Below are positions 26,101 through 38,083 of a DNA stretch of 64,000 bases, in pieces. Within the stretch, counting starts at the first letter, position 1. Every line of letters starts with the position of its first letter. A program made the translations under genes and the position numbers. Source of the DNA: Phoronis australis (Eukaryota; Phoronida; Phoronidae); assembly GCA_002633005.1 (NCBI GenBank), contig NMRA01000588.1, forward strand, positions 82,377 through 146,376. The letters run 5' to 3'. The notes beneath the pieces were generated by a model. It had not been told where the DNA came from and did no database searches. It saw only the letters and a program-made list of their open reading frames with translations.

Positions 26101-29100
26101 AAGGCATGGTCATGTTTGACATGCTGTCCTTACGAGACATATGCATGTTCATCATGTGTCCCGCATGTGGCTCCTTTGTGGGATTCGCTGACATCAGTCC
26201 GGTTCCTCCAGTAATAACTTCTTCCATCGTTGAACTATGACCTTTCCCAGGGAGTGTTTCGTCGCTCATACTGTGGTGACCCATATGACTCTCATGACCC
26301 ATGCGACCACCGTGGTCATCCATTCCTACATCCATACTATCGTCATCCATTCCCATTCCGTCCATATCCATGTTTCCGTGGTCCATGCCCATGTTCCCGT
26401 GATCCATGCCCATTTTCCCGTGATCCATATCTCCGCCGCCCATACCCATCATACCATGCATATCCATGCGGTCCATATCTAACGCTATGTAGAACTGCAC
26501 GTCAGCGTTTGCCTTGGAGGTCTCATCGTTCGCTAGTAGAGATTTGTACTGGGTGAAGTCCGTCTAAAAGATAGATAAACTTACGAAAACAAAACAGGGA
26601 AGTATAGAGACATCAACCCATCGGGCAACACATTAGTCATGGACCACATACAGAGACTAACACCACACGTAACTCACATTGCTTCGTTGTGCGAGAAGTG
26701 TTGCTGGTCGAACTTCATCAGGACATTAAAACATTTCGTAACCTCTTTGAATTTGTTTTGACCGTGCGATGTGTTCAAAGCATTGTCGCCAATTTGAACT
26801 TCGCTATTTGCGCGCACAGCGACGTTAAGGGAAGGCTTTTACTAGTAAGCGATCATTGCCATAGCATTCTATTGTTAAATCAATACCAGTATATTTACAA
26901 GAGGTCTGTTTATTGAAAAGTAACTTTAGACGTAACTCAGAAATTTGGTACTTCACACAACTCTGGAAAATAACTAAACCTCACTAAAGCAAACGCAGTC
27001 TTTGAGAATATACAAATACATGTAACTGCTTTTCACTGAGATAATTTTTGTAGTTTATTTCTATACACACATAATCTATTCAGCAATTGTGAAGGGGAGT
27101 GTAAGATCAAATATCTGTTTTAGCCCTACGTCATTTTTTCATGAAATAAACCTCCGGGCCACGAAATAAAAATGAAACCAAAAAAGTTGTACCAGCCGCA
27201 ATGGTTACTAGGCAACCGATGCTCGAGGTTAGGAGAATTGGAGAAAAATGTGGTATACAGTGAAAAAAAATGTGAAACTCTCTTCTTGTTGCCACACGGG
27301 CAGATTACCTACCGTCAGCGGGCCAGAGTCCAGATCATCGTAACTCAGGATTTCCGTTGGCTCTTCATTGACGGCACCCCGATATCTCAGAATTGCTTGA
27401 CCAAACGTTTTCCGATCCGCACATTCTTGAAGTCCTTTAAAGTTGATCCAGTAGTTTCCCACCGGTTGGTCAGTCTCAACAACAATGTCGTACATTTCAC
27501 CAGCGTGTAAAATGAGAGTAGTCAGTGGAGCTGTGGGTTCCACTGGATAACTGTCCGTGGATACCACGCGGAAAGTGTGGTTGGAAATGGACAACACTAC
27601 AGGACAGGTGAGAAACCCGGCGTCGATCAAGCGGAAACGATAGCGAACGAAGGGACTGACGTTAAACACGCTTTTTGGTGTCAGAATAGTTTCTCCAGCA
27701 TTACTCAAGTACTTTGCGGATGACCCTTTTCCTGTAAATAAAGAGGTTGAAAAAAGGTGCAGATAGTCCTTATTGGTATTTTTACTCGAACCAAATTCTT
27801 ACTTGTAACCATTCCGCGATTATATGAATACTGGTGATACTGAATATGGACTGTTGTTGCTGCTGCCGGCACCTGCATGGTGTGTCATCTATCAGTGGCT
27901 GATCCAGGCTGTCATAAGGTGGAGCTCAGACACGCGCAATAAGTTTCTTTATTTAAAAAAATTGGTCATGCCCGTAACTATTTACTTAGTCATAATACGA
28001 AAATGATGCCAGACATGACGACAACGTCATTGTTGTCATCAGTATACCCAGAAAACAACAGAAATCACAGAGCACCACCTACCGTTGACGAGTATGGAAG
28101 CAGGCGACTGGCTGCCTTGGTCGTAAATATGGTGAGTGAATTTGCTGATAGTGGCCTCGTGTACCCAGTCATTCACTATCATAATGTGATCAGTGCGGTC
28201 TTCATCATAGTCACGCCAGTTCATATCGTTCTGTGAATTCTGCCGGATAATAAGAGCACCAAACAAGCCGTCTGACCTCTGCGTGCCAACGTGTCCGTGG
28301 TAAAAATGGGTTCCACTCGGCCATGCTTTGAATCTAAGTAAAGGTTCACAACAAATAAATTCAGAGAACAAAAACAGCACATAATGTAATATTTTGTTTG
28401 TTGCTAATGATTATGATTTACTGTATCTTGGTTTTTTCATTAAAATGGGTCAATTCTTATAACATTGGTCAAATATGCACAAAGCTTTGTTCTGACTGTA
28501 CTTCGGGAGCAAGTTTTCTGTTATACAGAAAGCTTTGTTCCCAAAAGCGATCTAAAAACATAGACCGACACAAGTACCTATCGTTATAAATGGAGAACTC
28601 TTGTGTCCAGAAACGTTGTCCGTTTTTACGGAGCAAGATTTGTAAATAAATACTGAACCTGTACGTGAAGTCTGTCATTTGGGTTATGGGACACTGCGTT
28701 ACCATGGGTACACCATCCATGTAAGGTGTGTCCAGCTGATATAGTCCATGCCAGTGTAACGTCACACCTTCTCCGCTCTCCATTCTGTTTCTCACTTTAA
28801 CCACAATCGTATCATTTTCGCAAACCTTGTAGGGAACAAAATTCTTTCACTGAGTAATAACGTAGAAAATATATCTGAAACTAAATAAGGCGATCCAGAT
28901 CCTCCCAAGGATACTCTTGTTTCGTGAAATGAAGAATATAAATCGGTAAATAAAACAACAAGAATGGATCAACTGAAATTTGAAATTTTCGGAGGTAACA
29001 ACTTCCTTTATCAACAAAAACAGAAATAAAGTAAAATCAAACACAAGATGACAATTGACATATAAGATATGGTGTAATGAAAATGATACATTTTTGCGTA

Positions 29101-32100
29101 AAAAATTCAATGACATATTTTAAGTTTTTATGTTCAATCCATGAGGTTCTATTGTATTCAGTTTGTATATCCAATATTGTTCTCTTTTAAGTCTGTGAGG
29201 GGTACTGGGGTGTTGGAGTTTTTCTATTATTTGTACAGAAANTACAATAGAACCTCATGGATTGAACATAAAAACTTAAAATATGTCATTGAATTTTTTA
29301 CGCAAAAATGTATCATTTTCATTACACCATATCTTATATGTCAATTGTCATTTTGTGTTTGATTTTACTTTATTTCTGTTTTTGTTGATAAAGGAAGTTG
29401 TTACCTCCGAAAATTTCAAATTTCAGTTGATCCATTCTTGTTGTTTTATTTACCGATTTATATTCTTCACTGAGTAAAACATGCAAAATCATATTGTTGT
29501 TGTTTTTTCGAATATACTGTATTTCAGAGTTCGGTTTATTAAGAGACATGACAGAGCAATTTCAGTTTCGTTAGCAGAAAGAAGGTAGTGATGGGAGGGT
29601 ATTTATCGTAATCCATTTTGCCTGGGATATGCAAAAAGCTATGTTGCAGAGCAAAACAAGATAACGGTTATCGAATAATGATATTTATTATGACGTAAGT
29701 AGAAAAGGCAGTAAAGACAAACCAGAAAAAACGTTAAACAATTAAAAGTGCCACGAAGTGTACAAAGGTAGTCGGACCCGTCCGAAAGTCGTCGTCATCA
29801 AGTTCAAAGAAAGAAATTTGCTACTAAATTTATCAAAGAACATGTACAGGTAAGGAATTCATGAGAAACAGTTATGGACACAACTGCCTGTAGGGGGCAT
29901 CACAGTAGTAGTCGAATTCATTCAAAACACGACGTCAACCTTGATTTTCTCAGTAAGAACGCATTTTCCTATTTTTCATGATTCTTTGAGCGGTTTGGAA
30001 AATAGAGAGGCGAAGTCGAAAACAGCAAAAACGGTCACTTGGTGGCGCAGAATATGCCAATATGTCGAATACAGCCGTAACCGGAGAGGCGTGGCCGCCG
30101 ATACCTATTTTCGTGTCCAAATTTCATGAAAAACTGTCGAGGACTTCAGAAGATACAGGTACAAACTAAAAAAATAAATTGCCACTAGGGGACAGCGGTA
30201 GTTGGAACTTTCGAAAATTTGCTGGTGCTGCCCCATCTATGACAGAAATATGTCTGCAAAATTCCACGGATTGTCCATCCAGGGGCATAGTAGGTACAAC
30301 ATCGGACGTCGGATGGATAGGTGGCCGGACAGACGGACGGACGGACTTCGTGCATAATGTACCCACATGAAAATGAATGCACCTATCTGCAGCGCGCTCG
30401 ACTTCCAAGTTCAAATATGGCTCTTAAAAATACGTTTCCTGCCAGCATCACAAAACCTAATGGTAAATTTCGTCATGTGCTCGGCATCCATTGTTACCTC
30501 TATTGGAGGACCAGGTGTCTGACGATTGATGACAATTATTGGCCGCGAGATACCATCTGCAGTGTTGCAGCCGGGCTTGTAGCATGAGGGCAAATCAAAC
30601 GGACAGTCGCCGCACTCCGCAGATATTGTAGTAAACCATTCAATAGTGAAATCGTAGTAACAGGTCATGGTGCTGCCATCATACGGACAGGTGCGCTTGC
30701 AAGGGTGGCTGACTGAAAAAACATGTAGGGCAAATGAAAGCACTTAACTTTTACATGACAAAATAACAGTCTTCTCTTACGTGTTTTCACTCAAGATAGA
30801 ATCAAACCTGACGACTTTGTAACAATGTTGCGTTTATGAAAATACAGATGCCATGGCACGTAGTAAGTAGTCAGTTATTTTTTGAAACTGCTAAAAGGGT
30901 AATCACTCTTAGTTTTTTCACTACGAACATGATTATTCAAGCAAAGTCGTATCCAAACAGTTCAATTTGCAGTGTTCCTGTCTTGCGTCACGTGGCAACA
31001 TGAACAATGCGTCACGTGACAACATGAACAATGCGTCACGTGGTTACATGAACAAACAGTTGTCAGAGCAGCATGAATGAAAACTGTAACGGAATATTTC
31101 GGGATTCATGAACTTCTTGTTTAAGTCAACGGCCTCTTTAACTTATGACAGTAACTTGAATTAAGCCAGTGTTTCACTAAAACTAAAGGCTTGTAAGGTT
31201 TATTGCTGGCAGCTGACTTTGTGTAAAATTAAATGATTTCTACATAATTATCTTTTATCTACGCTCACTTGTGCTGCTGCTTTGGGTGACTGTTATCTCA
31301 CAATCCTTTGTGTGTATGTCGTTTCCCGCATTCCGTTAATATATCAATTGTCAATTAATTTGTCTCACTTCCTCAAATCTTAAGTATATTTCATTTCTCA
31401 GCTAAAAAAGTTCAGCGTCGAAGTATTTTTCGTAAGAATAGTAATGTTACATTATGATGATGATGATAATAATAAAAATAATAACAACGACGATAACAAT
31501 GATGATGATAATAATAATATAAAAACCTCAACAAAAGTTTGGAAATTTGTGTTCGCTCGACTGTGTTTTTATTTGTGTTCAGTAACTTTGTTGCCAAACA
31601 GAGCTTGGTCTCAAAGTGAATGTTGGAAATTCAGTTGCAGCTAAATGTGTATTCAAGTTCGAGCATTCGGCCTTTTCAATAGCAATCGCAGTCCTGGTTC
31701 TATGGTAATAAAAACTTATGGCAATTTGGCAACACTTAAATACTATTTATTGACTAACTGACTGATAGACAGTAATGATAGTCCGACTGATAGGCAACAA
31801 TGATAGTCTTCTCAGTATCGGGTTGACGAATCGTTCGCAGTCACTACAGCGACACACTTTCTTCGCATGTTTACTTGCCTGGTAACGTGTTGCTGTGCTA
31901 TGGCACTCCACTCCTGAGTCAGTAAGCGCCTTAAATCAGTCACATTGGTTGTGTTGGTCACTCGCGGACGTACAGACCGTCCAACAGGTGTTCGATAGCG
32001 TCCAAGTCTGGGCTGCATGCGGGCCATTCCAATTGGACCCACGACATCAGATTTTCACATTTGAAGAAAGTCGCAAACTGGGCACTCCAAACACAGTTTG

Positions 32101-33237
32101 CATAATTGCTATTCACAATGAGCCTGCTTACAGTAGGAGTTCCATGCTATCAATCAACGTCTTACAAATTTGGTGTTTACCCCCCGATGTTAAACACCAG
32201 CACATCACAGGTGGTGACACTGCTTGGCAAAATAGGGAAATTCACTTTGAGACCAAGCCCTCGAGCAGATCAAAAATTTATTGACAAAGAGTGGTATTGT
32301 TGGAAAGGGGAATGACTGAGCCTTCCAGTGGAATGCAACATGATTTAAATGTGAACACAAATTTCCAAACTTTTGTTGAGGTGTTTATATCGGTGGTAAT
32401 TTTACATCTGCGCAATATAGAGCCAGAATTACGGCTTGTCCAGCTCAGTAAACCAGTGCTCTGTTACAGGTAGCCTTGCTATCTGTGTTCGTTGTGTGAA
32501 GAAAACTTGGCATATATCTTCAAGAAAACAAAAAGACGTCTGGCATTATTTACGACCTTGTTTAACACGTCTTGGTTAGCATCCAGGTTACAAACATCAC
32601 GCGTTTTACCACTTAGACATAGTAGTGCGAAGTGTGGCGAAATTAACACATGGCAAAATGGCAAAGGCATCTTTGTCAGGAAATTGCAGTCTGAAACTCG
32701 TAATACCAGCGAACTGCGGATACGCGACTTACTCTTGAAACCAACTGACATTTACACCACAATATTAATATTTATAAGCCGTTAAGGGCCTCAGCAACTG
32801 ATTTTTCCACGCTAATATTTGTTGAGTTCCGTACCAATGGAGCCTGTGTTGAGAATTGGTGGAATTTTGCCTTAAACAATTTTGATTAGAATGCGAGGTC
32901 ACTACTGAAGTTCAGTAGCGAACCGCTGACACGTGTACTACATTTCTTGGTATTTTAAAGCGTTTCACAAATTTAGTATGAAGTTTAGACAAGACTCGTT
33001 TCACATCAAACAAGCTTACTTAAGCCTGGATTTTTAAAAATAAAATCACATGTTATGAACACGTTGAAATGCTAAAAATCCTTACATTCAGGTATTTAAA
33101 TACCGCTGGATTTTCCCGTAGCAAAAGTGTAAAAGTGGTCGTGAATATCTCTGTGATGTCCACTCACCTTTATTTCCGGACACCCGAGAGATGATAGAGA
33201 GCAGGCAGGCCAGCACGAAGAAAATGGCGGGCCGCAT
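23192..33237 (-). CDS. Laccase-type multicopper oxidase, 9 exons
   Basis: Exons (5' to 3', - strand): 33237-33168, 30712-30498, 28825-28659, 28333-28083, 27731-27313, 26563-25949, 24526-24323, 24129-23991 and 23499-23192; 2388 nt, 795 aa, all phases consistent. A signal peptide (1-21) is followed by the Cys-rich N-terminus of animal laccases (CKRTCPYDG, then a series of Cys). Copper motifs are HWHG (His119, His121), HGH (163, 165), HSMHLHG (631, 634, 636) and HCHIQFHSDSGM (His699, Cys700, His701, His705, axial Met710). All ten His plus the T1 Cys are therefore present. Two oddities: the usual HP of the third motif is HS, and residues about 404-557 are a Met/His-rich insertion. The last ~28 residues are hydrophobic with a short polar end. 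The family couples one-electron oxidation of phenols or metals to reduction of O2 to water. The substrate is not predictable, and a copper or iron oxidase role is possible. Confidence 0.9.
24807..25080. repeat. Diverged interspersed repeat, copy 1
   Basis: Shares ordered blocks with 54713-55010 and 58243-58470: a TCGACACAGTTTTAATTGATCGTTG-like start (20-base core CACAGTTTTAATTGATCGTT), then CCTCCWG…AAATGTGAAAT-like and GTCAC…AATT blocks. It lies in laccase intron 6. Class unknown. Confidence 0.45.
25440..25625. repeat. Degenerate tandem repeat TACCCAYTTGGTA
   Basis: At least five spaced copies of a nearly palindromic TACCCACTTGGTACT-like unit, with variant units (GCCCATTTGGCA, ACCCAGTTGGTA) between them, in laccase intron 6. 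An old minisatellite is the simplest explanation. Confidence 0.55.
25949..26563 (-). CDS. Laccase exon 6 with Met/His-rich insertion
   Basis: This 615-nt exon starts and ends in phase 0. It begins with the ordinary start of cupredoxin domain 3 (ADVQFYIAL) and ends with PTSSPLLTQFEDV, as in other animal laccases. Between them, residues about 404-557 are dominated by Met, Asp, His and Gly, with roughly thirty Met. The core unit MGMDHGN is repeated near-perfectly, so the DNA (about 26361-26450) is a 21-nt tandem repeat. Such Met-x-Met and His clusters bind Cu(I) and Cu(II) in copper transporters and in CueO. Here that function is inferred. Confidence 0.85.
28859..29468. repeat. 227-bp inverted repeat spanning an assembly gap
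   Basis: The left arm 28930-29156 and right arm 29242-29468 are reverse complements with very few differences (one clear G/A change). They are separated by 84 bp and a single N at 29241. The block lies in laccase intron 2. CACTGAGTAA occurs at 28849-28858 and again at the end of the right arm (29467-29476). Either a foldback insertion or a haplotype or scaffolding artefact. Confidence 0.7.
30170..30390. repeat. Probable interspersed repeat ending in (CGGA)n
   Basis: A unit ending in a GACGGACGGACGGAC run, of the kind often seen at SINE-like repeat tails in invertebrates. No second copy is visible in this window, so the call is weak. It lies in laccase intron 2, about 100 bp after exon 2 in transcription order. 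Confidence 0.25.
30985..31056. repeat. 24-bp minisatellite with a CACGTG E-box per unit
   Basis: Three tandem units start at 30985, 31009 and 31033, each beginning GCGTCACGTG and continuing to ACATGAACAA. Every unit holds the palindromic E-box CACGTG. It is in laccase intron 1. Confidence 0.8.
31812..32215 (-). pseudogene. Tc1-like transposase relic in laccase intron 1
   Basis: In one - strand frame a peptide WPACSPDLDAIEHLLD matches the Tc1 block holding the last catalytic acidic residue (normally SPDLNPIEH). The next part, in a shifted frame, reads NVTDLRRLLTQEW…MRRKCVAV…TRY, the usual C-terminus of Tc1 transposases. Upstream a VMCWCLTSGG block resembles the VMVWGGI region. At least one frameshift and several stops show that it is dead. 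Confidence 0.75.
33168..33237 (-). CDS. Laccase exon 1, start codon and signal peptide
   Basis: ATG at 33237 begins MRPAIFFVLACLLSIISRVSG, a clear secretory signal. The donor is AAG|GTGAGT. Intron 1 (30713-33167) holds the E-box minisatellite and the Tc1 relic. Confidence 0.85.
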
Positions 33238-35617
33238 TTTGCGCCGGGTGGTGGATAACTGAAACTAAACAGAGACACTGGTTGAATTGACTTTATTGAT
33301 TACTAATGGTATTAAAACATGTTACTGAAACACAGCTAACAGTGCTGCAGGGCCAGTTAGTGTATTTCTCAAGATCATTGTTAGCAGCAACAAAAATCCT
33401 GCTCTTCCGCAATTACGTAAAATCAAAACAAAACGTATGCTTTGGCTACCCACTGCTTCATGGTATGCGAGAGTTTTTCAGTCCGGCGTACGCCGAGCGG
33501 TAATATGAATAACCAACTCAGTAAACACATGTAGGGGCCAACCCTGAGTTTTCACACAGTTGCCAACAGTTCGTTATAATATGGCGAGAGGTTTGATTAT
33601 CTATTACTTTTTTCATCAAACACGTTTCTTAATAATAAAATAAGAGTCGTGATTCTACTTGATGTTATCAATTTCCACAGATTTTCATCGAAATCGGCGG
33701 TGAAACTGGTCAAAGCTTTCTCTTGCTCTTCACTATGAAAATTACAGTTCGCACATGCGCATGTGATCTGCACGCACCAAGATGGTGCAGTACCAAAGAA
33801 AATCTTTGGCAGTACTGAATGGGAATATTGAGTGGCCAACGACCATTCGCCAGGCAATGCCTTGACGACATGTTTTGTCAATTGACGAGATTATGAAAAC
33901 CAAATGTTCTGAATTTGTGTGAGAAAGATTAACATTATCAGTTTTCGTCTCGAACTCTTAAGTTCAATTATACATGTGTAAAATACTTCAAAACATTCAT
34001 TGGCATGTGTTGAAGATAACTTCTGTCGGGTGCAAATTATTTTAAAATCTAGAACAATTAGCTTTAAAAAATCTGTTTCTAGAATGATTAAAACGGACGC
34101 AAAGTCACCACCACAAGGCGAGCATCAGAGCAAATTACGCAACTCATTGACGTCAGCGAACAACTGACACACGTACGTGAATTACTTGCTGAGAATTAAA
34201 CTGGACAAATAATAAAATTGGAGTTGAGTTGTTATCAATATTCATGCGTCGACTTGTCAAACACTGTAGCCCTTAATCACTTGAGTTCACACGATCCAAA
34301 GCGGCATTTCTTACCAAGGAACTTCGCCTGTGTCGTTTAAGATTCTCAGCCGATACAACTCATGCGATGTGAACTGGTTTTCACGAATAAAACATATTGC
34401 ACAACAGTGGAAGTTTCTTGCCCTAGAAAACCCTTATGAAGCCAACATCAATTCGCAAATAACAACTTTCTACAGACACTAATAGTTTTTAATTCAATTT
34501 CACTTCATTTTTTGTCATTCCGACTTCAAAAAAAAGTGATCTACACAACCACACAGAAAGAAGGAAATACGCTGCCTGAAATTCAAATGCGAAAACGCGT
34601 CAACTTACAATTAAGTATACAATTCTCACAAAACACAATGATTTTCTAAAAAATATGAGTTTGTTTAAACACGATTGACACATCGTTCACGGAACATAGG
34701 CCTAACTCTAGTTCCGTACTATGTCAAATTTTGTAATGATTCCTTTAAAGCAGAGAATATGAGTGTTCTTTCTCAAGTTTTCACGTCATGCAGAAGAACT
34801 CAACTGGTCATCGGAGGAGAGGGGTCCGTGAAAGTATAAATAATCACACTCCGGGATTTAGGCGTAAATTGACGTTTTCATAACTTCGATTTGCATGGCT
34901 AGCATATAATCTTGTTTCAATCTATTTCATGTTACTTTCAATGTGCACCTCTTGATCGTCACAATTGTCGCGTGACACGAATCTAATCGTAGAAACATAC
35001 TGTGTCCACGGATCATACTGGAGGATTCATTTTGACGGAATGTTGACATTATGGGACCATTGTACTAACAAGCAACTCTCTTTAATTTGTCCTCAGAAAA
35101 ATGGCTCACTGTAATAAACTATAGAAGAGGTCTTACCGATCAGAATCTCCTTATTAAGACAAATCCAGGCCAACACCTCATATCCTTGTCACCACAATAA
35201 ACACGTTAAAACTGTACTAGTAATTCCAATGAAAGCAGGCTCACACAATCTAAAATCCGTCCGTAACCAATTCGCTGCTCTGGATAGACGCTCTGTGAGA
35301 TTTCGCTTTTCATTGATGAACACACGAAGCGCCCGGTGGCGGGCTTTTGGCTAAACGAGAACCACATGTGGTAATGGTCCTTCCGACTGAGTAGTGGGTA
35401 GGCGCTACGGGAGACGAGTATGAGTCTCTGCTTCGAGACTAAAATGAAAGGATAAACCCCGATTTGTCAAAGATTAAACCGCGGCAATGGCTCCACAGAG
35501 TTTTCTCTAAAAAGACGTGATGACGCGGACATGCCGGCGATAGGTGTTCTGCCAATGTTATCCGGTATCGGCAGTGCGTGTGTGTGTGTGTGTGAAGAAC
35601 GAATTTCCAGACCAGAC
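33238..35617. other. Upstream of the laccase; no gene recognised
   Basis: The laccase promoter should lie at the left end on the - strand. No open frame with domain features is present. A GT run occurs at 35577-35592. Confidence 0.4.
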
Positions 35618-35749
35618 CAGTGGCGGATTTAGAGGGGGGGCAAGGGGGACCACCCACCCCCTTAAAATTCTCCCAAATTCTATTTGGCAGTCCGGGTGGC
35701 TAATACTCTGCCCTGGCCCCCCTAACTCAAAATCCTGGATCCACCCTTG
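35618..35749. mobile_element. CAGTGGCGGAT MITE, copy 2 (5-bp TSD CAGAC)
   Basis: Runs from CAGTGGCGGATTTAG to GGATCCACCCTTG and is flanked by exact CAGAC repeats. It is a shorter version of the 19005 copy, lacking part of the middle. Confidence 0.75.
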
Positions 35750-36507
35750 CAGACAATGTAATTCATGGACATCCGATAAAAGAGAGGTGGGTTCGAGAGC
35801 ACTAGACTCCAACAGATGGCGTCAGAGACCTTCGTAGAAACCGAGGCTGCAAGATAATTTTGGAATGATTGCGAAATGCGACAGCCGGGGAGGAAGTGGT
35901 GTAGGTAGAGTTTGACTAATGGCTGTGACCCTTGCGTGAACATTAAACGTACGCATTAATTAGGATGAACAGTGCACGATAGCACGATACTGGGACTCGC
36001 TTCATACAATGAAACAATAAAGCACTCCCTCAAATAAGCGCCCGTGGACTTGTGCTCAGAAAATTTATATGCCATGATATTTTTCGATTTATAGTTTGTT
36101 TCTAAAAGGTGAAATGTCAGCGAATATTATTTCACCACTTAATTCACTTGTGTCTAAAAACAAACACAACTAAGGAACGGATTGGCACACAGACATAAAC
36201 TGTGTGATTGGCACACTAAGTCCTCCAAATTTTCCAATTCAGTGTCGTTTTGGTATCACACCTTCCAGTTATCGACACTTTTTCCTAATACAAGCCCGGG
36301 GTTCTATACGGGGTACTAAAAAATGTGTCATTTTTCGACTACAGATCCCGGGGGCTTACTACACTGCAGTGGTGACAATAGCAGTAGCGGGCATCCGGCT
36401 GCACTGACTGATACGCTCGCATATTTTATAAACAAACATGCGCACGTGTGACACAGGACACAGGCTTAGATGGGTACGTCATTAACCTAGACGTACTAAC
36501 CTAGGCA

Positions 36508-36960
36508 TTACTGAGAACGCAGGGAAAGTTGATGACGCATCACAACGAGCATCAATGTTATGCAACGTGCACGCGTTTTTTTGGAACGTGGAATTTTGGG
36601 ATGCGATAGGACGAAGAATTTAGCATTATCGGAATCAAATACAGCTGCACAGACTAGATATTGAATTGAGTTCGATTTTGGGAAAGTGTCTATGTTCAGT
36701 AGCCACCACGCGCGTTCAATGCCGATGAATAACGCTAGGCCTCCAATAATTGTCTTCACAATCCTATCATCAAACACCATTCGGGTGAAGTTAACCGGAT
36801 ACGGCCCGAAGATTACTTGAAGTAAAGTCAAAATTATTACTAAATTAGTTATCATTGTAGTTAGTAGTACCAGTAGCTGCAATCTATATCCCATCTTTAG
36901 CTCTAATCCGCCCTGGCTACGGGCCTTAACGGCGTAATCCCGAAAGGCTGGTGGATGCAA
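36508..36960 (-). CDS. Open frame with two membrane segments, doubtful
   Basis: A 150-codon frame with two strongly hydrophobic stretches, about residues 27-50 (LQLLVLLTTMITNLVIILTL) and 70-92 (IIGGLALFIGIERAWWLLNI), separated by FGPYPVNFTRMVFDD with one NFT glycosylation sequon. The Trp-rich, polar-framed second segment looks more protein-like than random AT-rich sequence. The C-terminal third (SKKTRARCITLM…) does not, and the start GGRI-type region resembles repeat sequence. I recognise no family. It could be one exon of a membrane protein or part of a repeat. Confidence 0.25.
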   Translation of the reverse strand: MHPPAFRDYAVKARSQGGLELKMGYRLQLLVLLTTMITNLVIILTLLQVIFGPYPVNFTRMVFDDRIVKTIIGGLALFIGIERAWWLLNIDTFPKSNSIQYLVCAAVFDSDNAKFFVLSHPKIPRSKKTRARCITLMLVVMRHQLSLRSQ

Positions 36961-37243
36961 AATGGTGCACCACTAAACACACAGTATACTCGCTGTGTCG
37001 GAAACCCGAACAATATCACAGAGTAGTTAGTCTAGGAAAAAATCAAGAATAACATCCTTGATCGCCACACCTGTCGTTTTTCGACTTCTTTCTGCGAAGT
37101 CAGCTGCAGGTAACTAATAAGCTGTCGCAGTCTCTTCCAGCCGACGTGAAACACTTTACTCGGCAAGTTAACACAGGTTTTTAAAATGTTTTGCGAAGAA
37201 CACGACCGTCGTGCGCGAAGGAGCATGACGAATCAAATACGAT

Positions 37244-37447
37244 TTAAAGCGACTGTGTAGGCCTAGCAGATGGGTGAGACGTTTCGAGGGAGATTAGGGA
37301 TTTAACACAAAACGATTTATCTGTTTTGAAGTAGTCATAATAAAACCAATTTTTGTCTCCACTCATGACTATTTCTTCCCAAATGAAGCGACATTCCTTG
37401 CACGCTTTAACTAGGAGAAATGAACGAAACAACTCATGGGTCACCAT
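37244..37447 (-). pseudogene. Mariner-like transposase fragment
   Basis: The frame reads …CKECRFIWEEIVMSGDKNWFYYDYFKT…, matching the region of mariner transposases around the second acidic residue (typically RI(V/I)TGDEKW(I/V)xYD followed by KR). Neither the remaining catalytic blocks nor the ends were found. A second frame at 37032-37226 may be its continuation but is unrecognisable. Confidence 0.5.
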
Positions 37448-38083
37448 CTTCTACAATTTATGAAAACTGTGTTTTTCAAGGCAAAGTTTTTTATACTCAC
37501 AAAGTGGCGTACCCTGTAATGGGTCTGGGTGTCTAAATAATTGTCTGAGAATAAAATTGTTATATTATTGGATACACACACAGCCGTCGAATGGGACAAA
37601 CTCGTTATACCCTACCGTATTCCGTGCCTTTTCTACTGCAACTGGTAGGAGTGAGATCCGGAGATACACTTGTGACTTATCCAACAGCTTAACCAAGATT
37701 ATTGTTTTATGACTGCAGTCGGTTTAGGTTTCCTCTCAACAAGGCAGCAGTGGAGATATTCTACTATAAATATACCGGTCGTTTAACTCCCCCACTTCGG
37801 CGTTATGTTCAAAGACTTCAACTCCTGCCTGTGCATGGCAGGAGTTTTGGATTAATTGCGTTACACGGGTTTTATTAAATAGCCCGTACATTTGATTACT
37901 AACTGGGCAATTATTGTTCTTGGGGTTAATCTATGTTTGTGCTCATAGAGTACCGTCATCTGCCGTCTGAGTTCAAACCTTAGTATTGACATATATATTT
38001 AATTTTGTTACAACGGACGTGCCTTAGATCACGTGCGCATTGTCAGGGTACGTCACTTGCCCCAATAAAACAGATATGTGATC

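Noticed and set aside
26230-26556. Long + strand frames rich in His, Pro and Tyr
   Set aside because: They are the antisense of the Met/His-rich laccase exon; its codon repeats force open frames on the other strand.
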